64,000 nucleotides of DNA, taken from positions 1,922,001-1,986,000 of the forward strand of contig NZ_CP089848.1 in the NCBI RefSeq assembly GCF_021266465.1. The letters run 5' to 3'. The stretch is from Paralcaligenes sp. KSB-10. Lineage in GTDB: Bacteria; Pseudomonadota; Gammaproteobacteria; Burkholderiales; Burkholderiaceae_B. Positions 35,457-43,804 of this stretch are shown here, one piece after another. The notes beneath the pieces were generated by a model. The model saw only the letters and a list, made by a program, of their open reading frames with translations. It was not told the DNA's origin and searched no databases. A program made the translations under genes and the position numbers. Within the stretch, counting starts at the first letter, position 1. Each line of letters begins with the position of its first letter.

Positions 35457-36659
35457 ATGCCGGGCCGGCAATACCAGCCCCCGCAAGCACTGCTTCCTAT
35501 TATCGAGCTTCTCGTTTTGACCGCCTCCTTTTCTCTTGTTCACAGCCTGAAAGATATTAACGCCGATCAGTGGAATCGCCTGGCCGGCGGCCACCCCCTG
35601 GTACGCCATGAATTCCTGCTGGCCCTGGACGAGGCCCGGTGCGCCGTTCCCGAAACCGGCTGGGCACCACATTACCTGCTTTTGCATCGCGGCTCGGCAC
35701 TGGCCGGAGCCATGCCTTTGTACCTGAAATCCCACTCAAGAGGCGAGTATGTGTTCGATGCCATCTGGGCCCAGGCATTTGCGCAACATCGGCTTGCATA
35801 CTATCCCAAGCTTCTCGGCGCAATCCCGTTCACCCCTGTACCCGGACCGCGCCTGCTGGCCGCCGCCCACGCCGATCGTCTGCTGCTGGCGCAACAGGCT
35901 ATCGAATTGACACGGCAAAACGAGCTTTCTTCCCTGCACATACTGTTTCCACATGAAGCCGATTGCGCCGCACTGAAAGAAGCCGGGTTCATGTTCCGTG
36001 AAAATGTTCAATTTCACTGGTTCAATCAGGAGTATCGAAGCTTCGACGATTTTCTGGCCTGCCTGAGCCAACCCAAGCGCAAAAAAATCAAGCAGGATAG
36101 AAAAAAAGCCCTTGAAGCAGGCGTACGCTTTCGCTGGCTGCAGGGAAGCGAAATCGACGAAAAAGCGCTATCCTTTTTTTTCAAATGCTACTGCCGCACT
36201 TATATCGAGCACGGCAACGCTCCGTATTTGAATTTCGATTTTTTTTCCAGGCTGCACGAACACATGGCTGACCGGCTGGTCGTCGTCCTGGCGGAACAAA
36301 ACGGTGTTCCCATCGCCTCGGCCCTGAACATCAGGGGCGACAATGCCCTATATGGCCGTTATTGGGGCAGCACTCAATTTATTTCGGGCCTGCATTTCGA
36401 AACCTGCTATGTGCAGGCAATCGAATTTTGCATACACCACGGAATCGCGGTTTTCGAAGGAGGGGCCCAAGGCGAACACAAATTGTCGCGCGGCATGCTC
36501 CCGGTAAAAACCTGGTCGGCCCACTGGATACGCGATGCCCGCTACGCGCACGCGATAGCCGATTTCCTGGAGCGTGAAACCCCTGCCATCACCGGCTATA
36601 TCGACGAACTGCACGAACACAGCCCATTCAAAGCCAGCAAAGCCAAGCCCAGCCTATAA
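35457..36659 (+). CDS. COG3146-type GNAT-like (peptidogalycan/FemAB-like) protein
   Basis: The 400-residue protein has the shape of the COG3146 family. A domain ending in LPHEADCAALKEAGFMFR-like text is followed by the positively charged QPKRKKIKQDRKKALEAG and a GNAT-type second half with FEGGAQGEHKLSRG (near 340). Relatives are annotated as N-acetyltransferases or peptidogalycan biosynthesis proteins; the activity is not established. ATG 35457 is the longest option; the first 20 residues are not typical, and the TTG near 35517 could be the real start (SFSLVHSLKDINADQWNRL is where resemblance begins). It converges on ftrD, with its stop adjacent to the ftrD stop. I see no signal peptide. Confidence 0.75.
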   Translation: MPGRQYQPPQALLPIIELLVLTASFSLVHSLKDINADQWNRLAGGHPLVRHEFLLALDEARCAVPETGWAPHYLLLHRGSALAGAMPLYLKSHSRGEYVFDAIWAQAFAQHRLAYYPKLLGAIPFTPVPGPRLLAAAHADRLLLAQQAIELTRQNELSSLHILFPHEADCAALKEAGFMFRENVQFHWFNQEYRSFDDFLACLSQPKRKKIKQDRKKALEAGVRFRWLQGSEIDEKALSFFFKCYCRTYIEHGNAPYLNFDFFSRLHEHMADRLVVVLAEQNGVPIASALNIRGDNALYGRYWGSTQFISGLHFETCYVQAIEFCIHHGIAVFEGGAQGEHKLSRGMLPVKTWSAHWIRDARYAHAIADFLERETPAITGYIDELHEHSPFKASKAKPSL

Positions 36660-38078
36660 CTACCAGACCACGAAGAACAGCACCCAGGAGATGCAGAACG
36701 GAACCAGGCCCAGCGCAACAACCGCTGTGGCGCTCAGACGCTGCCATACATGGACGCTACGCAAGCCAGCCAGGCGCCAAACCAGGCGCATGCTCCACAA
36801 CAAAGCCAGGCTGAGCAATGCAAACCGAACCCCCGTCGCCCAGCTTGTGGAAATCCCCTCATTCTTCAACAGGGTCAGAGTGGTGGCCGAAAGGCCCAGG
36901 AATACGCCCGCGCCGCCCGCCGGAATCAGACCTTGCGCCAGTTTGTGCACACTATCGCGCCCCAGTTGGAACCCGGCCCTGGATTTTGAACCGCCCCGCC
37001 GATCCGTTTCCCGAACCCGTGGCAACACGCGGTCGGCCAGCCACAGGGCAATGTAGATAGGGCCGCCCACCACAATGGTGGCGCCAAGAATAAACACCAG
37101 GATTCCCGCACCATCGAGCCAGGTAAAGCTGTCGTTGACATCGGGATAATGGGTCAAAATGAACCAGGGCGCATTTCCCGCCAAAGGCCAATAAATATCG
37201 TGATTCACCAGCCACGTTGCGCTGGCCTGCTTGAGCGTCACGAACCAGGGACTGGCGCTCCATAAAAAAGCCCCCACCGCCAGCCCCATCAGGCCGAATA
37301 CGATAAGCGCGGTTTGCCAGCTATCGCCCGTAGTCACATGAACGATCTCGGCCTCCGGAGAGCGCGCAGTCAGATGCACCGCTCCGCGATAATCGCTGCA
37401 CCGGCCGCACATATGGCAATCGCCGGCTCCTTTCATGTGCCGCAACGGCACCAATGGAGCGCAATTGATGGCCGCGGTGCGCCGTTGCGGCTTGCGCCAG
37501 GCGTCTTCATCCACCTTGTAGTGCCATGGAGCAAGCTTGGCCAGCAGATTGAACACGCCATTGACCGGGCACAGATACTTGCACCAGACGCGCTTGTTGC
37601 GGCCATACAGCCACCCCACGACCATTGCGCCGGCCGTCGAACCGCCCAGAACCGCCAGCACGGCCCATGGATACTGATAAACGCTCACCAGTTGGCCATA
37701 TACCGTCGTCAGGGCAAAGGCTACAAATGGCCAACCTCCCCAGCGCATCCATTTTGGAATGGCATGGCCGCGGCCATGCTCGCTGGCCCATTCGGTGAGC
37801 ATGCCTTCGGGACAGAACAAGCCGCACCAGGCGCGGCCGAACAGAGGGATGGAGACCAGGACGAAAGGCCACCAGATACCCCAGAATGCAAACTGCGCAA
37901 AGATGGTCAGGTTATTGAATATCGACGCCGTGCGTCCCGGCAAAGGCAGAACGGCCGGAACAATCAACAAAAACAGATAAACGGCGACGATCACCCATTG
38001 CATCCGCCGCAAAAAGGAGGCATGGTCGCGTAAGAAATCGGCAACTTTCGTTGTTGCCCGGCGCAAAGCGATGGCCAT
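36660..38078 (-). CDS. ftrD: membrane polyferredoxin of the FtrABCD iron transporter
   Basis: The 472-residue integral membrane protein has about six to eight hydrophobic segments and three cysteine clusters: CGLFCPEG near residue 85, CKYLCPVNG near 165, and CHMCGRCSDY near 220. The first two are of the NapH/NosR type and bind 4Fe-4S clusters. In Bordetella FtrD passes electrons for ferrous iron uptake together with FtrA, FtrB and FtrC. All four genes lie here in the order A-B-C-D with gaps of 3 to 15 bp, so one operon is certain. It is the last gene and abuts a convergent gene end to end. Confidence 0.9.
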   Translation of the reverse strand: MAIALRRATTKVADFLRDHASFLRRMQWVIVAVYLFLLIVPAVLPLPGRTASIFNNLTIFAQFAFWGIWWPFVLVSIPLFGRAWCGLFCPEGMLTEWASEHGRGHAIPKWMRWGGWPFVAFALTTVYGQLVSVYQYPWAVLAVLGGSTAGAMVVGWLYGRNKRVWCKYLCPVNGVFNLLAKLAPWHYKVDEDAWRKPQRRTAAINCAPLVPLRHMKGAGDCHMCGRCSDYRGAVHLTARSPEAEIVHVTTGDSWQTALIVFGLMGLAVGAFLWSASPWFVTLKQASATWLVNHDIYWPLAGNAPWFILTHYPDVNDSFTWLDGAGILVFILGATIVVGGPIYIALWLADRVLPRVRETDRRGGSKSRAGFQLGRDSVHKLAQGLIPAGGAGVFLGLSATTLTLLKNEGISTSWATGVRFALLSLALLWSMRLVWRLAGLRSVHVWQRLSATAVVALGLVPFCISWVLFFVVW

Positions 38079-38088
38079 GAAGAATCTG

Positions 38089-38940
38089 CTATACCGATGC
38101 CGTCGACAGGCGCGCCGTCTTTGATGGGCCGGATTCGGCGCGCTTGAGCAAATAGCGCACCACGACCCAGAACCCGATCCAGATCAAAAGCTGCGACAAC
38201 GCGGGATAAGCGCGATAGCCGGCGAAATGAGCCAGGACCGAACCCAGGCCGCCATTGGCGTCGAGCAGCCACGAGCTATCCCATACAGGATCCATGAGGG
38301 TGGGCAGGACTCCAAGCGAAATCAAATGATCCAGCCCGCCCACCAGCAAAGAGCTCGCCAGCAGCAGCAAAAGAATTTCAGTCAGCTTGAAAAACCGCCG
38401 CCAGGTGATGATCTTGCCGCCCAGCTGCAAGATCCCAAATGTAGCCAGCGCCGCGCCAAAACCCAGCAAGCCAGCCAGGGCCATGCGCCACGCCGATCCG
38501 GCCGAGTCGCCGGCGGCAATCGTGCCATACAGGAACACCACCGCTTCGCTGCCTTCGCGAGCCACGGCGCACATGACCAGAATCAGCAGACCCCACCAGT
38601 TGTCGCCGCCGATCTGCTCTTTTGCGCCTCCTTCAAGGTCCTTCTTCAGGGAGCGGCCATGGCGCTTCATCCAGACCACCATCTGCACCACCAGTGAGCA
38701 GGCCACCAGAGCCATGACCGCCTGAAACCATTCCTGACCCTCGCTCGACAGCCACGACGAGATGCCCAGCAGGACGAGGGCCAGCACCACGGCCAGGCCC
38801 AGCCCCGCCACAACGCCGCCCCAGAGCCAGGGCAAGCCTTTACGCCCTTCAGGGCTGGATCGAAGCCAGGCATACAAGATGCCCACGACCAATAAAGCTT
38901 CGACACTTTCACGCCAGACTATAAAGGCTATTTGTTCCAT
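38089..38940 (-). CDS. ftrC: FTR1-family iron permease
   Basis: The 283-residue permease has seven hydrophobic segments. Two RExxE motifs, the signature of the Ftr1/EfeU family, are seen as R10-E-S-V-E14 in the first segment and REGSE in VAREGSEAVVFLYG near residue 120. It moves iron across the inner membrane after oxidation of Fe(II) by its partners. The gene follows ftrB by 15 bp and precedes ftrD by 10 bp. A C-terminal tail of about 15 polar residues follows the last segment. Confidence 0.94.
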   Translation of the reverse strand: MEQIAFIVWRESVEALLVVGILYAWLRSSPEGRKGLPWLWGGVVAGLGLAVVLALVLLGISSWLSSEGQEWFQAVMALVACSLVVQMVVWMKRHGRSLKKDLEGGAKEQIGGDNWWGLLILVMCAVAREGSEAVVFLYGTIAAGDSAGSAWRMALAGLLGFGAALATFGILQLGGKIITWRRFFKLTEILLLLLASSLLVGGLDHLISLGVLPTLMDPVWDSSWLLDANGGLGSVLAHFAGYRAYPALSQLLIWIGFWVVVRYLLKRAESGPSKTARLSTASV

Positions 38941-38955
38941 GATCAGATACCTTCA

Positions 38956-39312
38956 CTACTTTTTGGGCAGCACCACCAAAACACCCTTGGCCTTCTGATG
39001 GAAATCATCGAAGAATGGGTATTCTCCAGGCCGGGAAAGGGTAAGCACCACAAACGAAGTCACCCCCGGGCCCAGCACTTTTTCCTTGCGCAAGGGCAAA
39101 CTCTCGAACTCGACGGGCTCCTTGCTGGCGTTGACCAGTATCAGCTTGAAACGCCCTGCCGGAACTTCGAACCGCGCCGGCTCGAAGGTGCCGTCGGGCT
39201 TGAAAGTCAGCGTGAACGTGGGCATTTCGTCTGCCTGCGCACCGCCGGCCACGCCCAGCATGATGCACAAGGCCAGGGCCAGCGATTTGAATACCTGGAA
39301 ACCGATCGTCAC
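38956..39312 (-). CDS. ftrB: periplasmic cupredoxin-like protein of the iron transporter
   Basis: The 118-residue protein starts with a signal peptide (KSLALALCIMLGVAGGAQA, cleavage near residue 27). The mature part is a small beta-sandwich of the cupredoxin_1 type with ESLPLRKEKVLGPG and GEYPFFDDFHQKAKG; the histidine in the latter is a possible metal ligand. The usual copper-site cysteine of blue copper proteins is missing, as is common in EfeO-like domains. FtrB of Bordetella is thought to oxidise Fe(II) or hand it to the permease. It lies three bases after ftrA. Confidence 0.88.
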   Translation of the reverse strand: MTIGFQVFKSLALALCIMLGVAGGAQADEMPTFTLTFKPDGTFEPARFEVPAGRFKLILVNASKEPVEFESLPLRKEKVLGPGVTSFVVLTLSRPGEYPFFDDFHQKAKGVLVVLPKK

Positions 39313-39315
39313 GTT

Positions 39316-39852
39316 TTAATATCCGCCTTTCTTGCCAGTGCCTGCAAACACAAAGTCGTAATTCAGCTCGAACGGCTTGAACCAGGGAGCCACACCCGTT
39401 TCCTTGTCGACATGGCGACCGAAGTGATTCATTTTATTTGCCGTAGGAGGAGCGATTGTAAAAGACAATTTGTATTTTCCAGGGCCCTGCAGTTTGACGT
39501 TGTCGCCGTAATGAGGCCCGTCGTTGGCCACCATCGGCATCAGGTCCCCTTTCAGCACCTTGTCGCTGCCTACTTTCTGGAGGGTATATTGAATGACCAG
39601 ATAAGGAGCCCATGCTCCTTCGGGCAAACCATTCTTGTTGTCGGCCGTTGCATGTATGTCGGCTTCAAGATGAATATCGGAATCCTTGGCGTCGCGCATC
39701 ATTCCGGCGGGTTCCATCTCGACCGGCTGCAGATACACGGCGCCGATTTCCAAGCCATTGAGCTCCGCAGGCTTGCCGATAGGATATTCGGCCGCCCAGG
39801 CCGACGCCGCAAGTCCCATGCCCATCGCCACAACCAATAACTGCTTTACCAT
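39316..39852 (-). CDS. ftrA: periplasmic iron-binding protein (P19 family)
   Basis: From ATG 39852, nine bases after GGAG, the protein has 178 residues; an open frame extends 22 codons further but lacks a start signal. A signal peptide ends at AASAWAAE near residue 20. The mature protein is a P19/Tp34-type iron-binding domain: EYPIGKPAELNGLEIGAVYL, then MEPAGMM with a metal-binding glutamate and methionine, and the histidines in DIHLEADIHATADN. P19 of Campylobacter binds copper and iron and is needed for uptake at low iron. It heads the ftrABCD operon. A possible Fur site lies about 120 bp upstream. Confidence 0.9.
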   Translation of the reverse strand: MVKQLLVVAMGMGLAASAWAAEYPIGKPAELNGLEIGAVYLQPVEMEPAGMMRDAKDSDIHLEADIHATADNKNGLPEGAWAPYLVIQYTLQKVGSDKVLKGDLMPMVANDGPHYGDNVKLQGPGKYKLSFTIAPPTANKMNHFGRHVDKETGVAPWFKPFELNYDFVFAGTGKKGGY

Positions 39853-39971
39853 GCTCACGATCTCCGGTTTTGTTCCGATAAGAAATAAGATAATGCTCGT
39901 CCGGTTTTTATTGCACATGCAGTTCGGAAAGCCGCGGCTTTTGCCGTCTGGCTAGAACTCGAAACACAAAC

Positions 39972-39990
39972 AAGATTTATTCTCATTAAT
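39972..39990 (-). promoter_or_regulatory. possible Fur box upstream of ftrA
   Basis: The minus strand reads ATTAATGAGAATAAATCTT, which matches the 19-bp Fur consensus GATAATGATAATCATTATC at 12 positions and includes the characteristic AATGAGAAT core. It lies 120 bp upstream of the ftrA ATG in an AT-rich stretch. Iron control of the operon would fit its function; the match alone is only moderate. Confidence 0.45.
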
Positions 39991-40122
39991 ATATCATATG
40001 GATTCTAACAATAGTCTGAATCCACAGTGGCCGGCATGGATTTATATGCCGAAGAACAACAGTGGCAATGCCGCCTGGGCGGTCGCGCGGATGCGCTGCA
40101 CGGGTCGCCGCAACAGACCGCC

Positions 40123-41046
40123 TCAGGAGGCCTGCGCGGCGTGGAGCGCCAAAATATCGCAAACGGCGCTGTTGGCGGGGGTTGGCACGCCGCTTTTCTG
40201 ACCCAGCCTGACCACCCCGCCGCTCAACCAATTGACCTCGATCGGACGACTGCCCTGAAGATCATGGTGCATGGAGGAATCCATACTTTCAGGCAGCGAA
40301 TCGGCAAATTCAAGACGATTTTCTGCAAAATCCTCTGCCAGATCGACGCCCTGGGCACGGCCGACCGCAACAACCTCGCGCATCAATTGCAATAAAAACG
40401 CCCGGGTTTGAGGATTGCTTCGAATCGGGCCCAGCGGCGCGCGCATGGACGTCGTCGCTGCCGACAGCCCGACAAGGAATACATATTTTTCCCAGATCGC
40501 CCTGCGCACATTGGGGCTGAGCTCGGACGCAACCCCCGCATGCCGCAATGCGTCGTGCAGGAACCGGGTACGTGCGGACTCGCGGCCATCATATTCGCCA
40601 ACAACGATGCGCTGCATGGTGCCGATCTGATGAATTACACCTGGCCTGGAAATATATGTAGCCACATAGGCGACACCGCCCATGACCGCGCTGTCACCAA
40701 ACTCCCTGCACCAGAGCTCATCTTTTATGACACCATTTTGCAATGACAGCACACCGGTTTTGGGGCCGACCAACGGTTTGATCAATTTTGCTGCGGCTTC
40801 GCTATCCCACAGCTTGACCGAGACAATGACAAGATCAGCCGGCCCAAGCGCCGCGGGATCATCGGCAACCTGTACTTTCGGCACGTGAATATCGCCATGC
40901 GATTCACTTTCTATCAACAAGCCGCGCTCCTGCATGGCGGCGAGATGCGCGCCCCGGGCAATAAAGCTCACGTCGTAACCCGCATGGGCAAGCAGCCCAC
41001 CAAAAAAGCCGCCCACGCCGCCGGCCCCCATCATGACAATTTTCAT
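40123..41046 (-). CDS. 2-dehydropantoate 2-reductase family protein
   Basis: From ATG 41046, five bases after AGGAG, the protein has 307 residues. The NADP-binding loop is GAGGVGG (7-13), followed by SVKLWD near 76 and N104 in SLQNGV. The catalytic lysine is K187 in AIWEKYVFL. The C-terminal helical domain contains the substrate-binding serine stretch around SSMHHDLQGSRPIEVNWL. It reduces ketopantoate to pantoate for CoA synthesis, though genomes of this group often carry several paralogues that may act on other 2-oxo acids. It is divergent from the dehydrogenase gene at 41223 with a 176-bp gap. No pan genes are near. Confidence 0.88.
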   Translation of the reverse strand: MKIVMMGAGGVGGFFGGLLAHAGYDVSFIARGAHLAAMQERGLLIESESHGDIHVPKVQVADDPAALGPADLVIVSVKLWDSEAAAKLIKPLVGPKTGVLSLQNGVIKDELWCREFGDSAVMGGVAYVATYISRPGVIHQIGTMQRIVVGEYDGRESARTRFLHDALRHAGVASELSPNVRRAIWEKYVFLVGLSAATTSMRAPLGPIRSNPQTRAFLLQLMREVVAVGRAQGVDLAEDFAENRLEFADSLPESMDSSMHHDLQGSRPIEVNWLSGGVVRLGQKSGVPTPANSAVCDILALHAAQAS

Positions 41047-41222
41047 CAGAACTCCTGAAAGCCGCCGGCCTACCGGCTTCACCTAGTATGATACTGAAGC
41101 GCCCGTGACCGCATGCCGGCGCGACCATCGATGGGGCAGCCCCGGAACCTGCATGCAAAAAACACGCATTGTTCAGTCCGCCGCACGCAAATTGCCTTCA
41201 AACATACACCGGAGACCATGCA

Positions 41223-42164
41223 ATGCGCAAACCGTTGTCAAAAATCGCTGTAATAGGCTGTGGAGTAATAGGAGCCAGTTGGGCGGCCTATTTTTTAGCC
41301 AAAGGTTTTTCGGTCGCCGCAACAGACCCGGGGCACAACGCCGAGTCCAGTTTATCCAAATGGATTCACGCCTTCTGGCCCTCCCTCGAAAAGCAGGGCC
41401 TTGCGCCTGAAGCATCGCTCGACAATCTCGTCTTCAGTACGGATTTGCACAGCACGGTAAAGAACGCCCTGTTCATCCAGGAAAACGGGCCGGAGCGGCT
41501 GGACATCAAACACAGCCTGATTGCCGCAATCGAAGAGGCGGCTTTGCCAGACACGCTTATCGCTTCCAGCTCTTCGGGGCTGCTGGTCAGCGACATGCAG
41601 AGCGGCGCCAAACATCCCGAACGCATCGTACTCGGACATCCCTTCAATCCTCCTCACCTCATCCCATTGGTCGAAGTGGTCGGCGGCAAGCTGACGTCCC
41701 CGGAAACCATAGAGCGCGCGCTCGAGTTCTACCGTTCGATAGATAAAAAACCCATACACATTCGCCGGGAGGTCAAGGGCCACGTCGCGAACCGCCTGCA
41801 GGCCGCGCTATGGAAAGAAGCATTCCATCTCGTCGACCAGGGCGTGATTTCGGTTGCCGATCTCGACACCGCGATTTCGTCCGGACCTGGGCTGCGCTGG
41901 GCGCTGCTCGGCCCTTTTCTGAATCTGCATCTTTCCGGCGGTGAAGGCGGCATCGAGCATTTGCTGGAACATCTGGGCCCGCCCATCGAAGACTGGTGGG
42001 CTGATCTGGGGCAGGTCTCGCTGACCGCCCACACCAATAAGAAAATCATCGACGGAGTCAGGCAGGAGCTTGCGCTCCACGATGAAACCCTGATGCGGCA
42101 ACAGCGCGACAAACTGCTGGTATCGCTATTGCAGATGAAAAAGGACTCCGATCAGCTACCTTGA
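41223..42164 (+). CDS. 3-hydroxyacyl-CoA dehydrogenase family protein (L-carnitine dehydrogenase-like)
   Basis: From ATG 41223 the protein has 313 residues. The NAD-binding motif is GCGVIGASWAAYFL near residue 10, and the catalytic histidine lies in GHPFNPPHLIPLVEVVGG near 147. The C-terminal dimerisation domain is of the HCDH type, with GHVANRLQAALWKEAFHL near 190. Short, stand-alone proteins of this shape include L-carnitine dehydrogenase, 3-hydroxybutyryl-CoA dehydrogenase and lambda-crystallin. The lack of other carnitine or butyrate genes nearby leaves the substrate open. It converges on phaR, with 18 bp between stop codons. Confidence 0.85.
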   Translation: MRKPLSKIAVIGCGVIGASWAAYFLAKGFSVAATDPGHNAESSLSKWIHAFWPSLEKQGLAPEASLDNLVFSTDLHSTVKNALFIQENGPERLDIKHSLIAAIEEAALPDTLIASSSSGLLVSDMQSGAKHPERIVLGHPFNPPHLIPLVEVVGGKLTSPETIERALEFYRSIDKKPIHIRREVKGHVANRLQAALWKEAFHLVDQGVISVADLDTAISSGPGLRWALLGPFLNLHLSGGEGGIEHLLEHLGPPIEDWWADLGQVSLTAHTNKKIIDGVRQELALHDETLMRQQRDKLLVSLLQMKKDSDQLP

Positions 42165-42182
42165 CACACGCAGGCCCGCTTT

Positions 42183-42746
42183 CTATTTTTTGGAATCTTT
42201 GGGCGCGTTGGGATTGAACGGAAAGGCAGAAAACATAGAACGGGTCTGGTCCTGCATCTGGTCCTGCATTTGCACGAACAGATTCTTGCTCTGATCGATA
42301 TAGCTGTTCATCATGTTTTGCAAAACCGGAGTCTGGACATTCATGAACTGCGCCCAGGCTTCCGGTGCGACCTGATTGCCGTACAGACCTTTGGATTGCT
42401 CGGCCATGCGATCCTGGATGTCCATGAACGCCTGGATGTTCTTTTCCAGGAAGGTTCCCATGACGCCCTGCATGGCGTGTCCATAAAAGCGGATGATCTG
42501 CGACAGCGCTACCGACGAAAACATGGGCACGCCACCGCTTTCCTCTTCAAGAATGATCTGAAGCAATATGCTGCGTGTCAGGTCTTCGCCGGACTTGGCA
42601 TCGACTACCTGGAAAGCCTGATTATCGAGAACCAGCTGCTTGACGTCGGACAAGGTAATGTACGCGCTGGTTTGCGTATCGTACAGGCGGCGATTGGGGT
42701 ATTTCTTGATCAGGCGAGTTGCAGCAGGAGGTGAGATTTGCGTCAT
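42183..42746 (-). CDS. phaR: polyhydroxyalkanoate synthesis repressor
   Basis: From ATG 42746 the protein has 187 residues. The N-terminal DNA-binding domain carries the signature TRLIKKYPNRRLYDTQTSAYITL; the PHB-accumulation domain follows at 70-115 with SSVALSQIIRFYGHAMQGVM. The C-terminal part has repeated M-Q-D-Q-M. PhaR binds both DNA and PHA granules and represses phasin genes and itself when granules are absent. It lies downstream of phaB but behind a strong terminator (42875-42920), so it is transcribed on its own. The extra 14 codons upstream in frame lack a ribosome-binding site. Confidence 0.93.
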   Translation of the reverse strand: MTQISPPAATRLIKKYPNRRLYDTQTSAYITLSDVKQLVLDNQAFQVVDAKSGEDLTRSILLQIILEEESGGVPMFSSVALSQIIRFYGHAMQGVMGTFLEKNIQAFMDIQDRMAEQSKGLYGNQVAPEAWAQFMNVQTPVLQNMMNSYIDQSKNLFVQMQDQMQDQTRSMFSAFPFNPNAPKDSKK

Positions 42747-42874
42747 GAGATTGGCCGAGTACGTGGTGGATCCAGGAAAAGGAAACAATGAAATTGCATG
42801 TTTGTCGAAAAATACAACAAATACCTACGCTATTGCTTGCTGCCACAACTTGCTACTATCGTTTTAAAAACAAC

Positions 42875-42920
42875 AAAAAGCAACAGTGTTTGACGGACCA
42901 GGCTCGTCAAACACTGTTGC
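42875..42920 (-). terminator. strong intrinsic terminator between phaB and phaR
   Basis: On the minus strand a perfect 16-bp stem is formed by 42920-42905 (GCAACAGTGTTTGACG) and 42895-42880, with a nine-base loop and five T residues (42879-42875). It begins 20 bp after the phaB stop codon. Confidence 0.92.
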
Positions 42921-42940
42921 CGGCAGCCAGACGAGCACGC

Positions 42941-43678
42941 TTATCCCATATGCAAGCCGCCATTCAACGAGAAGTCGGCGCCGGTTGCAAACCCCGCATC
43001 GTCCGACGACAGCCAGGCGACCATCGAGCCGATCTCTTCCGGCGTACCCAGACGCTTGACCGGAATGGTTGCCACGATTTTTTCCAGCACATCGGGACGT
43101 ATGGCTCGTACCATATCGGTACCAATATAACCCGGTGAAATGGTATTGACGGTAACCCCTTTGTTGGCGACTTCCTGGGCCAGGGCCATGGTGAAGCCAT
43201 GTATACCGGCCTTGGCCGTCGAGTAATTGGTTTGGCCAAACTGGCCTTTCTGGCCGTTCACCGAACTGATATTGACAATACGCCCCCATTGCCGCTCGAC
43301 CATTCCCTCGATGACCTGCTTGGTCACATTGAACAGGCTATTCAGGTTGGTATCGATGACGGCCCGCCAATCTTCATGGCTCATTTTTCGAAACAGCCCG
43401 TCGCGCGTGATCCCCGCATTGTTGACCAGAACATCGACAGACCCCAGATTTTTTTTGACCTGCTCAAAAGCCTCCACGGTTGAATTCCAGTCGGAGACAT
43501 TGCCAACCGACGCATGGAATTTGTAGCCCAAGGCAGCCTGCTCATCGAGCCATTGCTTGTAATTGCGGCTAGGCCCGCAACCGGCAACGACGGTATAACC
43601 CTCTTTGGCTAAACGCTGACATATTGAAGTTCCAATACCTCCCATCCCGCCTGTCACATAAGCCAATTTGCCACTCAT
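42941..43678 (-). CDS. phaB: acetoacetyl-CoA reductase
   Basis: From ATG 43678, six bases after AGGAG, the protein has 245 residues and is a short-chain dehydrogenase close to PhaB of Ralstonia. The cofactor loop is TGGMGGIG (9-16), and the catalytic residues are S139, Y152 and K156 in NISSVNGQKGQFG...NYSTAKAG. It reduces acetoacetyl-CoA to (R)-3-hydroxybutyryl-CoA with NADPH. It lies 126 bp after phaC on the same strand. The thiolase phaA, which stands between them in Ralstonia, is absent here, so the thiolase must be supplied elsewhere. Confidence 0.95.
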   Translation of the reverse strand: MSGKLAYVTGGMGGIGTSICQRLAKEGYTVVAGCGPSRNYKQWLDEQAALGYKFHASVGNVSDWNSTVEAFEQVKKNLGSVDVLVNNAGITRDGLFRKMSHEDWRAVIDTNLNSLFNVTKQVIEGMVERQWGRIVNISSVNGQKGQFGQTNYSTAKAGIHGFTMALAQEVANKGVTVNTISPGYIGTDMVRAIRPDVLEKIVATIPVKRLGTPEEIGSMVAWLSSDDAGFATGADFSLNGGLHMG

Positions 43679-43804
43679 TTCAGTCTCCTCTGGAATCATT
43701 CCAAATACCTGCTTTACTGGGACTCGGGGCCAGGGCCGCGAGAACTGCCACAATTGGCCCGATCATTTGCAATTGCCGCTTGCCGATGCCTTACCTCCTT
43801 CTCC

